From: DASSWG01 sp035704905
Lineage (GTDB): Bacteria > Bacteroidota > Bacteroidia > Flavobacteriales > Flavobacteriaceae
Length of the DNA: 48,675 bases
Direction of reading: 5' to 3'
NCBI GenBank assembly: GCA_035704905.1
Contig: DASSWN010000078.1
Span: 1-48,675 of the forward strand
Shown: piece after piece, positions 24,692 to 33,702 of the stretch
Layout of the letters: every line of letters starts with the position of its first letter
How positions within the stretch are numbered: position 1 is the stretch's first letter
Notes under the pieces: model-generated
The model's database searches: none
What the model saw: the letters and a program-made list of their open reading frames with translations, nothing else
What the model was told of the DNA's origin: nothing
Position numbers and translations under genes: made by a program

Positions 24692-26072
24692 TTTATTTGA
24701 CGAATTTCGAGCGATTTCTGCAAAGGAATGGAAACAAAAAATCCAAGCCGATCTAAAAGGTGCCGATTACAACGAAACCTTAATTTATAAATCGAATGAG
24801 GGTATCGATGTGAAACCTTTTTATCATCAAGACACGGTGAAAGAAGGTAGTTTGGTGCCAGAAAATCCGTCAAATTGGAATATCTCTGAAAAAATCTATG
24901 TAGCTTCCGAAAAACCTTCCATCGAAAAAATAAAAAATGTACTTTCTCGCGGAACGGAAAGTTTATGGCTCATTATCGATTCCGAAAAAATTGATTTGAA
25001 TTCTATTTTGAAAGAAATTGATTTGGAAAACACTCCCATTTTCATTGAACTCCAATTTCTTTCCGAAGCATTTATTTCCAAGACTCTTCATTTTTTAAAA
25101 AACAAAAAGCACAAGGTTTCATTTGGGATCGACATTATTGGAAATCTGGCCGTTTCGGGGAATTGGTACAAAAATCTACAATCGGATCATGAAATTTTAG
25201 ACAAACTAATCAGCGAAAATTCAACCACTTCCCTACTTTCCGTCGATGCCTCATGCTATCAAAATGCGGGTGCCAATATTCCGCAGCAAATCGCGTATGC
25301 CATTTCCCACGCCAATGAATATTTTAATCATTGTTCTCATGTCGATGTCAATTCAAGCTTGGCGAAAAAGCCTTTCAAAATCACATTCAAAACTTCAATT
25401 GGTTCCAATTATTTTTTCGAAATCGCTAAACTCAAAGCACTTCGACTGATTTTTGAAACAGTTTCGGCGGAATATGATTTTGGGGAAATTTCGATGGAAA
25501 TTTTGGCTTTTCCAACAAAACGCAACAAAACCTTGTACGACTACAATGTAAATATGTTGCGAACGACCACCGAATGCATGAGTGCTATTTTGGGCGGTTC
25601 CGATTCGGTATGCACTGCTGCTTACGACGAAATTTACCATAAAAACAATGAATTTGGTGATCGTATTGCCCGCAATCAGTTACTGATTTTAAAGAACGAA
25701 AGTCACTTCGACCAAATTGAAAATCCGGCAGCGGGAAGTTATTATTTGGAAACCTTGACACAAGAATTGGCGGAAAAAGCACTGGAAATCTTTAAGGATA
25801 TTGAAAAAGGTGGTGGTTTTTTATCACAACTAAAAAATGGAACCATCCAGCGAAAAATAAAAGAAAGCGCAGAAAAAGAACAATCCGATTTTGAAATGGA
25901 AAACCGCATTTTGGTGGGGACAAACAAATATGAACATTCCGAAGATAAGATGAAAAACGATTTGGAATTATATCCATTTTTGAAACAAAAACCTCGCAAA
26001 ACCTGGATCGAACCCATTTTAGAAAAAAGGTTGGCTGAAAATTCGGAACAGGAACGATTGAAAAGAGAGTAA
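24684..26072 (+). CDS. mutA: methylmalonyl-CoA mutase small (beta) subunit
   Basis: A 462-residue subunit with the TIM-barrel fold of the mutase but no cobalamin-binding domain; it ends at about residue 460 after KTWIEPILEKRLAE. Visible family segments: GADYNETLIYKSNEGIDVKPFY, NMLRTTTECMSAILGGSDSV and ENPAAGSYYLE. It pairs with the large subunit encoded 24 nt downstream to interconvert methylmalonyl-CoA and succinyl-CoA in propionate, odd-chain and branched-chain amino-acid breakdown. The start overlaps ftsB. Confidence 0.93.
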   Translation: MTDLFDEFRAISAKEWKQKIQADLKGADYNETLIYKSNEGIDVKPFYHQDTVKEGSLVPENPSNWNISEKIYVASEKPSIEKIKNVLSRGTESLWLIIDSEKIDLNSILKEIDLENTPIFIELQFLSEAFISKTLHFLKNKKHKVSFGIDIIGNLAVSGNWYKNLQSDHEILDKLISENSTTSLLSVDASCYQNAGANIPQQIAYAISHANEYFNHCSHVDVNSSLAKKPFKITFKTSIGSNYFFEIAKLKALRLIFETVSAEYDFGEISMEILAFPTKRNKTLYDYNVNMLRTTTECMSAILGGSDSVCTAAYDEIYHKNNEFGDRIARNQLLILKNESHFDQIENPAAGSYYLETLTQELAEKALEIFKDIEKGGGFLSQLKNGTIQRKIKESAEKEQSDFEMENRILVGTNKYEHSEDKMKNDLELYPFLKQKPRKTWIEPILEKRLAENSEQERLKRE

Positions 26073-26096
26073 ATGGAATTATAGAATTATTGATAA

Positions 26097-28181
26097 ATGA
26101 CCCGAAAAAACCTTCAAAATATAAGCATTAAAAATTCAAAACTTGCCTGTAAGGCTGGCGAATTCGATTCCACTAGTTCAGAAAAGGAATTTGGTCATGA
26201 AAATTTCGCTGCCGGAATTCCGCCTTTTCTGCGCGGCCCCTACTCCACCATGTACGTCCGCCGTCCCTGGACGGTCCGCCAATATGCCGGATTTTCCACC
26301 GCAGAAGAAAGCAATGCATTTTACCGTCGCAACCTTGCCGCCGGGCAAAAAGGACTTTCAGTGGCATTCGATTTGGCAACACACCGCGGTTATGACAGTG
26401 ATCATGAGCGCGTTGCGGGCGATGTGGGAATGGCCGGTGTTGCCATTGATTCGGTGGAAGACATGAAAATATTGTTCGATCAAATTCCGCTCGATAAAAT
26501 GTCGGTTTCCATGACCATGAACGGTGCGGTGCTGCCCGTTCTTGCTTTCTATATCGTTGCAGCGGAAGAACAAGGTGTAAAGCCCGAACAACTTTCAGGA
26601 ACCATCCAAAACGACATTTTGAAAGAATTTATGGTACGGAACACATATATATATCCGCCAAAACCTTCTATGAAAATTGTATCGGATATTTTTGAATATT
26701 CTGCTAAAAACATGCCGAAATTCAACAGTATCAGTATCTCTGGCTACCATATGCAAGAAGCCGGCGCAACCCCCGAAATCGAATTGGCCTACACGCTGGC
26801 CGATGGTTTGGAATACATTCGAAAAGGATTGGAAGCGGGAATGGATATTGATCAATTTGCGCCGAGACTTTCCTTTTTCTGGGGAATTGGGATGGATCAT
26901 TTTCGGGAAATCGCCAAAATGCGGGCTGCGAGAATGTTATGGGCAAAAATCGTGAAAAGGTTTGACCCACAAAATCAAAAATCACTGGCATTGCGGGCGC
27001 ATTGCCAAACAAGCGGTTGGAGCTTGGCCGAGCAAGACCCATTCAACAATGTAGCTCGAACCTGTATCGAAGCAGCGGCGGCTGTTTTTGGCGGCACCCA
27101 AAGTTTACACACCAATGCCCTGGACGAAGCTATTGCGCTCCCCACCGATTTTTCTGCTCGAATTGCCCGAAACACCCAGCTTTATTTACAAGATGAAACG
27201 CAAATCACAAAAACGGTAGATCCTTGGGGCGGAAGTTTTTATGTCGAAAAACTAACGCATGAAATCGCCCACGAAGCTTGGAAACTTATTGAAGAAGTGG
27301 AAGAACTGGGCGGAATGACGAAAGCCATTGAAGCCGGAATACCAAAATTGCGCATCGAGGAAGCTGCGGCAAAAAAACAGGCCCGCATAGACAGTGAACA
27401 AGATATTTTGGTTGGGGTGAACAAATATCGACGCGAAAAAGAGGATCCGATCGAAACTTTGGAAGTTGACAACCAACGCGTTAGAAAGCAACAAATCGAA
27501 CGTTTGAAAAAAATAAAATCTGATCGGAACAACCAAAAAGTCCAAAAAACTTTACTAAATTTAACCCAAGCCGCCCAAAATGGAACAGAAAACCTGCTTG
27601 AACTTGCGGTGAAGGCTGCCCGGGAGCGGGCTACTTTAGGCGAAATTAGCGATGCCCTGGCAAAAGTTTTCGGTCGTCACAAAGCAGAAATAAAATCCTT
27701 CAGCGGGGTTTATGGCAAAGCAATAAAAAACGATATGTCTTTTGACAAAGCACGGGAATTGGCGAATAAATTCGCGGAACAAGAAGGCCGGAGACCACGG
27801 ATCATGATCGCCAAAATGGGCCAAGATGGACATGATCGCGGGGCCAAAGTCGTTGCCACCGGATATGCCGATCTCGGTTTCGATGTGGATATTGGTCCTT
27901 TGTTTCAGACTCCCGTGGAAGCAGCAAAACAAGCGGTGGAAAACGACGTGCATGTTTTGGGTGTTTCCTCACTCGCGGCAGGTCACAAAACATTGGTGCC
28001 ACAAGTGATCGCAGCCTTAAAAAATTATGGTCGGGAAGATATTATGGTTGTGGTCGGTGGCGTGATTCCTTCCGCCGATTACCAGTATTTGTTCGATGCC
28101 GGCGCGGTGGCCGTTTTTGGTCCTGGCACAAAAATCAGTCAGGCCGCAATACAAATTTTAGAGATTTTGATAGAAGATTAG
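26097..28181 (+). CDS. mutB: methylmalonyl-CoA mutase large (alpha) subunit
   Basis: The catalytic, cobalamin-binding subunit, 694 residues. The substrate barrel shows PFLRGPYSTMYVRRPWTVRQYAGFSTAEESN-type sequence near 42-72, YHMQEAGATPEIELAYTLADG and HCQTSGWSL, and the C-terminal B12 domain holds KMGQDGHDRGAK with the axial histidine H579, then GPLFQTP and VVVGGVIP. All key residues expected for the active subunit are present. It follows mutA by 24 nt. A chaperone (meaB/argK) is not adjacent. Confidence 0.97.
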   Translation: MTRKNLQNISIKNSKLACKAGEFDSTSSEKEFGHENFAAGIPPFLRGPYSTMYVRRPWTVRQYAGFSTAEESNAFYRRNLAAGQKGLSVAFDLATHRGYDSDHERVAGDVGMAGVAIDSVEDMKILFDQIPLDKMSVSMTMNGAVLPVLAFYIVAAEEQGVKPEQLSGTIQNDILKEFMVRNTYIYPPKPSMKIVSDIFEYSAKNMPKFNSISISGYHMQEAGATPEIELAYTLADGLEYIRKGLEAGMDIDQFAPRLSFFWGIGMDHFREIAKMRAARMLWAKIVKRFDPQNQKSLALRAHCQTSGWSLAEQDPFNNVARTCIEAAAAVFGGTQSLHTNALDEAIALPTDFSARIARNTQLYLQDETQITKTVDPWGGSFYVEKLTHEIAHEAWKLIEEVEELGGMTKAIEAGIPKLRIEEAAAKKQARIDSEQDILVGVNKYRREKEDPIETLEVDNQRVRKQQIERLKKIKSDRNNQKVQKTLLNLTQAAQNGTENLLELAVKAARERATLGEISDALAKVFGRHKAEIKSFSGVYGKAIKNDMSFDKARELANKFAEQEGRRPRIMIAKMGQDGHDRGAKVVATGYADLGFDVDIGPLFQTPVEAAKQAVENDVHVLGVSSLAAGHKTLVPQVIAALKNYGREDIMVVVGGVIPSADYQYLFDAGAVAVFGPGTKISQAAIQILEILIED

Positions 28182-28403
28182 GCTCAGATTACTTTCGAAA
28201 GATTATTTTTTAAAATAAAAATACATTTTCAAACCAAGAAGAAGGCAATCAAAAACAAGAGGAAGAATTTTCAAAAATATAAGGAAATGCAACCTGAATA
28301 TTCGTAGTTTTATTTCCATAGCAGCCAAATTCAAAATAAAACCAGGGGCCCAATAGACCTGTTGTAGAATCGACAATTACAAAAAACAAACCATTTTTAC
28401 CGA

Positions 28404-29294
28404 ATGAATTACTCAAAACAGATGCTGCGTGATGATGCCCTAAAAGGCAAAAATATAATTGTAACCGGTGGTGGCAGTGGTTTGGGAAAAGCTATGACAC
28501 GTTGTTTTTTGGAATTGGGCGCACAAGTAGCGATCGTTTCACGCGACTTGGAAAAACTTCAAAAAAGCGCCCAAGAACTCGAATCTGAAACTGGCGGGAA
28601 ATGTTTCGTTTCGCAGTGCGATGTGCGCCATTACGACCAAGTTGAAAACATGCGCCAAGAAGTTCTTGAAAAAATGGGAACTGTCGATATTCTGGTAAAT
28701 AACGCGGCCGGAAATTTCATCTCTCCCACCGAACGCCTTTCGGCAAGTGCCTTCGATACCATTATCGATATTGTTCTAAAGGGAAGCAAAAATTGCACCT
28801 TGGCATTTGGCAAATATTGGATTGACCAAAAAGAAATCAACAAAACGGTTTTGAACATTGTCACGACCTATTCTTGGACCGGCTCGGCTTATGTGGTACC
28901 GAGTGCCGCCGCCAAAGCCGGGGTTTTGGCAATGACACGTTCTTTGGCAGTTGAATGGGCAAAATACGGAATTCGATTCAATGCAATCGCCCCGGGGCCT
29001 TTTCCCACCAAAGGAGCAATGGATCGGTTGCTTCCGGGACAACTAAAAGAAAAATTCGATTTGGCCAAAAAAGTTCCATTAAACCGGGTCGGCGAATATG
29101 GGGAATTAGGCAATTTGGCAACTTATCTTGTTTCCGATTTTTCGGCCTACATTAACGGGGAAGTCGTAACTATTGATGGCGGGGAATGGTTGAAAGGTGC
29201 CGGACAATTCAACTTTTTGGAAAGCATTTCACAAGAAGAATGGGACACTTTGGAAAAAATGATGAAGGCACGGAAAAGTAGCGGAATGAAATAA
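28404..29294 (+). CDS. short-chain dehydrogenase, 2,4-dienoyl-CoA reductase (DECR) type
   Basis: A 296-residue SDR. Cofactor motif TGGGSGLGKAM near residue 22, NNAAG near residue 98, and the segment NFISPTERLSASAF, which is almost the same as in mitochondrial 2,4-dienoyl-CoA reductase. As in that family, a serine in the VVPSAAAKAGV segment with lysine replaces the usual Y-x-x-x-K tyrosine. It would reduce 2,4-dienoyl-CoA with NADPH in breakdown of unsaturated fatty acids. Single gene; the 222-nt spacer before it holds nothing I can name. Confidence 0.88.
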   Translation: MNYSKQMLRDDALKGKNIIVTGGGSGLGKAMTRCFLELGAQVAIVSRDLEKLQKSAQELESETGGKCFVSQCDVRHYDQVENMRQEVLEKMGTVDILVNNAAGNFISPTERLSASAFDTIIDIVLKGSKNCTLAFGKYWIDQKEINKTVLNIVTTYSWTGSAYVVPSAAAKAGVLAMTRSLAVEWAKYGIRFNAIAPGPFPTKGAMDRLLPGQLKEKFDLAKKVPLNRVGEYGELGNLATYLVSDFSAYINGEVVTIDGGEWLKGAGQFNFLESISQEEWDTLEKMMKARKSSGMK

Positions 29295-29367
29295 GATCAA
29301 GATTCCATATATTCGTGTCTTTCAAAAAAATAACATCTTAACCGAACCGGCGAAAATTCAATCCAGG

Positions 29368-30144
29368 TTGAAAATTAACATAGCTTTTATTCAATTTTTA
29401 ATCTGGCTTATCGCGAGTGTTTTTTTCTATTCTTGTTCCAACGAAAAAAGTATTCCATTGCGAATTGCCGTAGCTTCCAATGCACAATTCGCTGCCGATT
29501 CTTTAAAAAAAATCTTTGAAGAAAAATATTCCACAGATGTTGAACTGATCGTCTCATCCTCAGGAAAATTGACATCGCAAATAAAACATGGGGCGCCTTA
29601 TGATATTTTTCTTTCGGCCGATATGAAATATCCAAAATCCGTCGCCACGGACGGAATGGCACTTACCGAACCGAAAGTTTATGCTTTGGGAAAACTGGTT
29701 TTGTGGACCACGCAGGACATTGATCTTAAAAATGGATTGGCATCACTTAAAAATCCGAGCATTAAAACCATTGCGGTTGCCAATCCCAGAACAGCACCGT
29801 ACGGGATAGCCACAATCTCTGCATTGAATCAGGCTGGAATTTACGATGCAGTCAAAAACAAAATTGTTTATGGCGAAAGTATTTCGCAAGTAAACCAATA
29901 CCAACTTACCGGTGCGGCAAATGTCGCGTTTACCGCCCTGTCAGTGGTGAAAAGTCCCGACATAAAACAAAATGGAAAATTTATAATCATAGCAGATTCC
30001 CTTTATCGGCCAATACAACAAGGCGCGATTATTTTAAAACATTCCAACGAATATAACCTTGAAAATGCCGAAGCATTTTATCAGTTGCTTTTCAGTGAAA
30101 AAGGAAAAGCAGTTTTTCGCCATTTCGGTTATAATGTAAACTAA
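29368..30144 (+). CDS. modA: molybdate ABC transporter substrate-binding lipoprotein
   Basis: A 258-residue binding protein: lipoprotein signal ending FFYSC (cysteine about residue 23), then RIAVASNAQFAADSLKKIFEEKYSTDVELIVSSSGKL in part, GAPYDIFLSADMKYP, VANPRTAPYG and GAANVAFTALS, all ModA hallmarks. The start is a TTG at 29368; I see no in-frame ATG that would leave a complete signal peptide. First gene of modABC, 5 nt before modB. It binds molybdate or tungstate outside the inner membrane. Confidence 0.92.
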   Translation: MKINIAFIQFLIWLIASVFFYSCSNEKSIPLRIAVASNAQFAADSLKKIFEEKYSTDVELIVSSSGKLTSQIKHGAPYDIFLSADMKYPKSVATDGMALTEPKVYALGKLVLWTTQDIDLKNGLASLKNPSIKTIAVANPRTAPYGIATISALNQAGIYDAVKNKIVYGESISQVNQYQLTGAANVAFTALSVVKSPDIKQNGKFIIIADSLYRPIQQGAIILKHSNEYNLENAEAFYQLLFSEKGKAVFRHFGYNVN

Positions 30145-30149
30145 AAAAT

Positions 30150-30839
30150 ATGTCAATCGATCTCGAACCTATATTGCTCAGCTTGAAATTGGCACTAATA
30201 ACCACGGTTTTGTTGCTAATTATCAGCATTCCCATTTCTTCATTTTTGGCATATCGTTCTTTTCGTGGAAAACCGGTTATTGAAACCATTATAAGTTTGC
30301 CATTGGTTTTGCCCCCTTCGGTTTTGGGCTTTTATTTGTTGATAGCATTTAGTCCGCAAAATTTTCTGGGGGAATTTATTCAAAATAATTTCGGGTTGCA
30401 ACTAGTTTTTTCTTTCCCCGGTCTTATTATAGGTTCTATCATTTATAGTCTGCCTTTTATGGTTCATCCGTTGCAAGCGGGTTTTCAGGAACTCCCGCTC
30501 CAATTGCGGGAAGCTTCCTACGTTTTGGGAAAATCGAGGTTTCAAACTCTTTTTAAGGTATTGCTTCCGAATATTAAATCTTCTTTATTAACTGGCATCG
30601 TATTGACTTTTGCGCATACGCTGGGGGAATTCGGGGTGGTACTGATGATTGGGGGAAATATTGATGGCGAAACCCGTGTGGCTTCGATCGCGATTTATGA
30701 TGCCGTTGAAGCCTTGAATTTCGGTGTCGCGCATATTTATTCCATTATCTTAATTGTAATTTCTTTCGCAATCTTGCTGATTACCTACGGTCTGAACAAA
30801 AAACTTTTAAATTCTGTTTTTCGTCATGGTTCAAATTGA
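30150..30839 (+). CDS. modB: molybdate ABC transporter permease
   Basis: A 229-residue permease with five to six membrane segments. The typical ModB stretches are visible: SLPLVLPPSVLGFYLLIAF, PFMVHPLQAGFQELP, the EAA loop LREASYVLGKSRFQTLFKVLLPNIKSSLLTG (part of the contact to the ATPase), and TLGEFGVVLMIGGNIDGETRVASIAIYD. It starts 5 nt after modA and overlaps modC by 14 nt. Confidence 0.94.
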   Translation: MSIDLEPILLSLKLALITTVLLLIISIPISSFLAYRSFRGKPVIETIISLPLVLPPSVLGFYLLIAFSPQNFLGEFIQNNFGLQLVFSFPGLIIGSIIYSLPFMVHPLQAGFQELPLQLREASYVLGKSRFQTLFKVLLPNIKSSLLTGIVLTFAHTLGEFGVVLMIGGNIDGETRVASIAIYDAVEALNFGVAHIYSIILIVISFAILLITYGLNKKLLNSVFRHGSN

Positions 30840-31701
30840 AATAGAAAAGAAACTCGACATGGCAGAAGGGGTCAAAGAACTTTCCGTGAACATGGAAATC
30901 AATGCCGGTGAATTTGTCATGATTTTCGGAAAATCTGGAGTGGGAAAAACCAGTTTGCTGCGCATGATTTCAGGTTTGTTCAGACCCGATTGCGGAATTA
31001 TAAAATCTGGAAATGAAACTTGGTTTGATGCCGAAAAAAAAGTAAACATTCCTGTACAAAAACGAAATATCGGATTTGTTTTCCAAAATCCTGTTTTGTT
31101 TCCGAATATGACAATTATGGAAACTTTGCGATATGCCGCCGGAAAAAATCCGGACAAGAATTATCTCAGAAAATTGTTGAAAATTACCGAATTGCATAAC
31201 ATGAGTCATCGAAAACCGGAAAAATTATCGGGAGGACAACAACAGCGCGTTGCACTAATTCGTGCATTGGCTCAAAAACCCACTTTATTATTGCTGGATG
31301 AGCCGTTTTCTTCACTTGATTTGACCATGCGGCAGCAACTACTGAACGAGTTGAAATTTCTTCATACTGAATTACATCTAACGACTTTATTGGTTTCTCA
31401 TGATTTGGTTCCATTAATTCATGTAGCCGATCGATTAATTGAAATAAAAAATGGCATGAATAAAGAAATCAAAGATTTTAGTGAAATTAAACCGGATTTA
31501 AATACGACCGAAAAAGTCTTTCAAGGAAAAATAAACAAAGTTTATGGTAGCAGCATTGGGTTTGTTGCTGAAATAAGGGTGAATGAAGAAAGCTTGAAAA
31601 TCCCCGTAAGTGAAAAGATGGCCGTTTTTTTAAAAGAAAAGCCCTCATTTCGCTTTTCGCTGGATGGGAATGGCAATATTCGAATACATGACGAACTGTA
31701 G
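30826..31701 (+). CDS. modC: molybdate ABC transporter ATP-binding protein
   Basis: A 291-residue ATPase. Walker A is GKSGVGKTSLLR near residue 35, signature LSGGQQQRVALIRAL near residue 135, Walker B LLLLDEPFSSLD near residue 157 and the switch histidine is in LLVSHD. The last ~65 residues (FQGKINKVYGSSIGFVAEIRVNEESLKIPVSEKMA) look like one Mop/TOBE-type domain, shorter and less conserved than in E. coli ModC. The start lies inside the modB end. No modE regulator is present. The 199-nt spacer after it holds the azurin promoter. Confidence 0.94.
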   Translation: MVQIEIEKKLDMAEGVKELSVNMEINAGEFVMIFGKSGVGKTSLLRMISGLFRPDCGIIKSGNETWFDAEKKVNIPVQKRNIGFVFQNPVLFPNMTIMETLRYAAGKNPDKNYLRKLLKITELHNMSHRKPEKLSGGQQQRVALIRALAQKPTLLLLDEPFSSLDLTMRQQLLNELKFLHTELHLTTLLVSHDLVPLIHVADRLIEIKNGMNKEIKDFSEIKPDLNTTEKVFQGKINKVYGSSIGFVAEIRVNEESLKIPVSEKMAVFLKEKPSFRFSLDGNGNIRIHDEL

Positions 31702-31838
31702 CAAATTCGAAATTTTTTTTTGGAATTTTTCATTTTCTTGGTAATTCAAAACAATGAAATGAATTATTCAGAATACTTTAAGCAATCGGCTTTTTAATAT
31801 TAAAATTTTCTGAAATTTCTATTGGAAACGTTCATAAA

Positions 31839-31859
31839 TTTCATGTGCCGTTCATGAAA
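31839..31859. promoter_or_regulatory. inverted repeat upstream of the azurin gene (possible operator)
   Basis: TTTCATG-7 nt-CATGAAA is a perfect 7-bp inverted repeat ending 3 nt before the -7 box. CGTTCAT also occurs twice, 20 bp apart (31829 and 31849), about two helical turns. The position over the -33 region fits a regulator site; the regulator is unknown. Confidence 0.45.
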
Positions 31860-31862
31860 CCT

Positions 31863-31870
31863 TATCTTTG
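31863..31870 (+). promoter_or_regulatory. -7 box (TATCTTTG) for the azurin gene
   Basis: TATCTTTG matches TAnnTTTG, 30 nt before the ATG at 31901. No -33 TTG, which would fit an activator-dependent promoter given the palindrome just upstream. Confidence 0.55.
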
Positions 31871-31900
31871 GTATAGAAAATCACCTAAAATGTAATAGTC

Positions 31901-32464
31901 ATGAAAAAATTAATGGTTCTTCTTTTGACAACAGTAATTTTTATTGGTTGCGGGGAAGAAAAAAAACAGCAAGAAATTAAATTGGGCAACTACGACAATT
32001 CCAAATCGGTCGAGAATACAACTTCTGAGGAAGTAACAGATGACGCCACACTTACAAACGATGAAAGCGATATGAACGACCAAAATTCGGAAATGGTTGA
32101 AGTTCGCATTGAAGGAAACGACAAAATGCAGTTCAACAAAGATAAAATTACAGTGCCATCCGGAAAAACCATAAAACTTACTTTGGTACACGTTGGGGAA
32201 TTACCGGAGAAAGTAATGGGACACAATTTTGTGCTTTTGAAAAAAGGAACGGATGTTCAGAAATTTGCAACGGAAGCAATAAACTTTCCGAACAATAATT
32301 ACGTTCCCAAAAATGCGGAAAACGTAATAGCCCACACAGAAATTATTGGCGGCGGCGAATCGACGACGATAGAGTTCGAGGCACCCGCGCCGGGAACATA
32401 TACATTTATTTGTAGCTTCCCGGGACATTATGTGAACATGCAAGGGACTTTTGTGGTAGAATAA
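31901..32464 (+). CDS. azurin-type blue copper lipoprotein
   Basis: A 187-residue electron carrier. Lipobox cysteine C17 (VIFIGC), an acidic and Asn/Ser-rich linker to about residue 62, then an azurin domain. The type I copper ligands are all present with azurin spacing: H108 (MGHNFVLL), C171, H176 and M180 (CSFPGHYVNMQG). It would shuttle electrons at the cell surface or in the periplasm, for example to a cytochrome c oxidase or peroxidase, or serve in copper stress. It has its own promoter with a palindrome and a bidirectional terminator behind it. Confidence 0.94.
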   Translation: MKKLMVLLLTTVIFIGCGEEKKQQEIKLGNYDNSKSVENTTSEEVTDDATLTNDESDMNDQNSEMVEVRIEGNDKMQFNKDKITVPSGKTIKLTLVHVGELPEKVMGHNFVLLKKGTDVQKFATEAINFPNNNYVPKNAENVIAHTEIIGGGESTTIEFEAPAPGTYTFICSFPGHYVNMQGTFVVE

Positions 32465-32491
32465 AAACCGTATCCCGAATTTTTAAATCAG

Positions 32492-32529
32492 AAAAAACAC
32501 CTCATTTTCTTTTTTTGAGGTATTTTTTT
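32492..32529. terminator. bidirectional terminator between azurin and ruvC
   Basis: ACCTCA and TGAGGT form the core stem, extended by an A tract on one side and a T tract on the other, so it can stop transcripts from both convergent genes. Confidence 0.75.
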
Positions 32530-32550
32530 GCAAATTCACACCTAAAACTG

Positions 32551-33108
32551 CTAACTTATTTTCCCTGGATTTTGCTTTACAAAGGCCGTCCAACCTGTAT
32601 AATTTTTGCCCACCGAGGGCTTTCCTTGGTTATAAAAGTGGCAAACCGCGGCCGCCAATCCATCTGTCGAATCAAGGTTTTTGGGAAGTTCTTTCAGTTT
32701 TAAAAGACTTTGCAACATTTTGGCAACCTGCTCTTTGCTGGCGTTTCCGTTTCCGGTAATGGCCATCTTTATTTTTTTTGGTGAATATTCCACAATGGGA
32801 ATTTCGCGGCTCAATCCCGCAGCCATTGCCACGCCTTGTGCCCGGCCAAGTTTCAGCATAGACTGTACATTTTTACCGTAAAACGGCGCTTCGATGGCAA
32901 TTTCATCCGGATGGAAATAGTCGATCAATTCAATGGTTCGTTCAAAAATCAGTTTTAATTTTAAATAATGATCGTCATATTTTTTCAACAAAAGTTCATT
33001 CAATTGCATGAACTCCATTTGTTTGCCAACGATTTTTATCAATCCAAAACCCATAACGGTGGTTCCCGGGTCGATTCCCAAAATAATTTTTTCGTTTGAG
33101 TCCTGCAT
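32551..33108 (-). CDS. ruvC: Holliday junction resolvase RuvC
   Basis: The endonuclease that cuts Holliday junctions, 185 residues from the ATG at 33108. The catalytic acids sit in LGIDPGTT, IAIEAPFYGKN and STDGLAAAVCH, and KMAITGNGNASKEQV is the conserved loop. The frame is open 6 codons further to 33126, but that start would overlap the upstream gene, and the shorter start gives the usual N-terminus (MQDSNEKIILGIDPG). Downstream of two small envelope-protein genes on the same strand, possibly in one transcript. Confidence 0.95.
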   Translation of the reverse strand: MQDSNEKIILGIDPGTTVMGFGLIKIVGKQMEFMQLNELLLKKYDDHYLKLKLIFERTIELIDYFHPDEIAIEAPFYGKNVQSMLKLGRAQGVAMAAGLSREIPIVEYSPKKIKMAITGNGNASKEQVAKMLQSLLKLKELPKNLDSTDGLAAAVCHFYNQGKPSVGKNYTGWTAFVKQNPGKIS

Positions 33109-33118
33109 ATCCGTGAAA

Positions 33119-33685
33119 TTACGCAAAATTGTTTGCAGCGGTATTATTGGCTTTTACCGGAATCCAATTTCCATGATATGGATTGGTGCCGGCATCCCAT
33201 AAATCTATTTGAAGTTTCTTCGCGATTTTTTTTCCCGCATCCAAGGCCTGCTTCAAATCATCCAACTTGCCTAAATTAAAATGGTTGTTTTCATTGTACC
33301 ATAAATTAACTTCCAAAATGTCTTTTTCATTTCTGAAAATAGAAACATAGTCCAAATCTTTGAAGTTTTTCCATTTCCCGATTTCGACAAATCCAACGCG
33401 TTTTACGATTTTGTATTTTTTTTCCTTTAAATCGAAATAATAATCTTTCATCATAGAATAACGAACCCCCAAAACAAAGCAAATCCCAGCCAGTTCAATC
33501 GTATTACCGTAGAAATGTGCCATTTTGGAATCGGCATTAAAATCTATGGTCAAAAAAAACACATATAAGCAGGTCGCCATAAATGTAAAGAAAAAGACAG
33601 CTAGGATTTTTTGCCAAATTGGGCGTTCTTTCGTAGAGATAAGAATATCTTGATCTTCTAAATTTTGTAAAGTAGTTTTCTTCAT
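33119..33685 (-). CDS. membrane protein of unknown function (188 aa)
   Basis: A cytoplasmic N-terminus (MKKTTLQNLEDQDILISTKERPIWQKI), two membrane helices at about 30-48 and 65-82, then a soluble part with SMMKDYYFDLKEKKYKIVKRVGFVEIGKWKNFKDLDYVS-like beta strands, which looks like a PH-like domain of the sort found in bacterial membrane proteins. I start at the ATG at 33685; the open frame upstream would run through the neighbour. Stop lies 10 nt before the ruvC start. Function unknown. Confidence 0.68.
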   Translation of the reverse strand: MKKTTLQNLEDQDILISTKERPIWQKILAVFFFTFMATCLYVFFLTIDFNADSKMAHFYGNTIELAGICFVLGVRYSMMKDYYFDLKEKKYKIVKRVGFVEIGKWKNFKDLDYVSIFRNEKDILEVNLWYNENNHFNLGKLDDLKQALDAGKKIAKKLQIDLWDAGTNPYHGNWIPVKANNTAANNFA

Positions 33686-33702
33686 GACGTGCAAGATATA
33701 AT

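Noticed and set aside
28182..28403. Possible terminator or small gene in the spacer after mutB
   Set aside because: Only an AT-rich imperfect hairpin (CTTTCGAAAG and a weak A/T stem) is seen; too weak to call.
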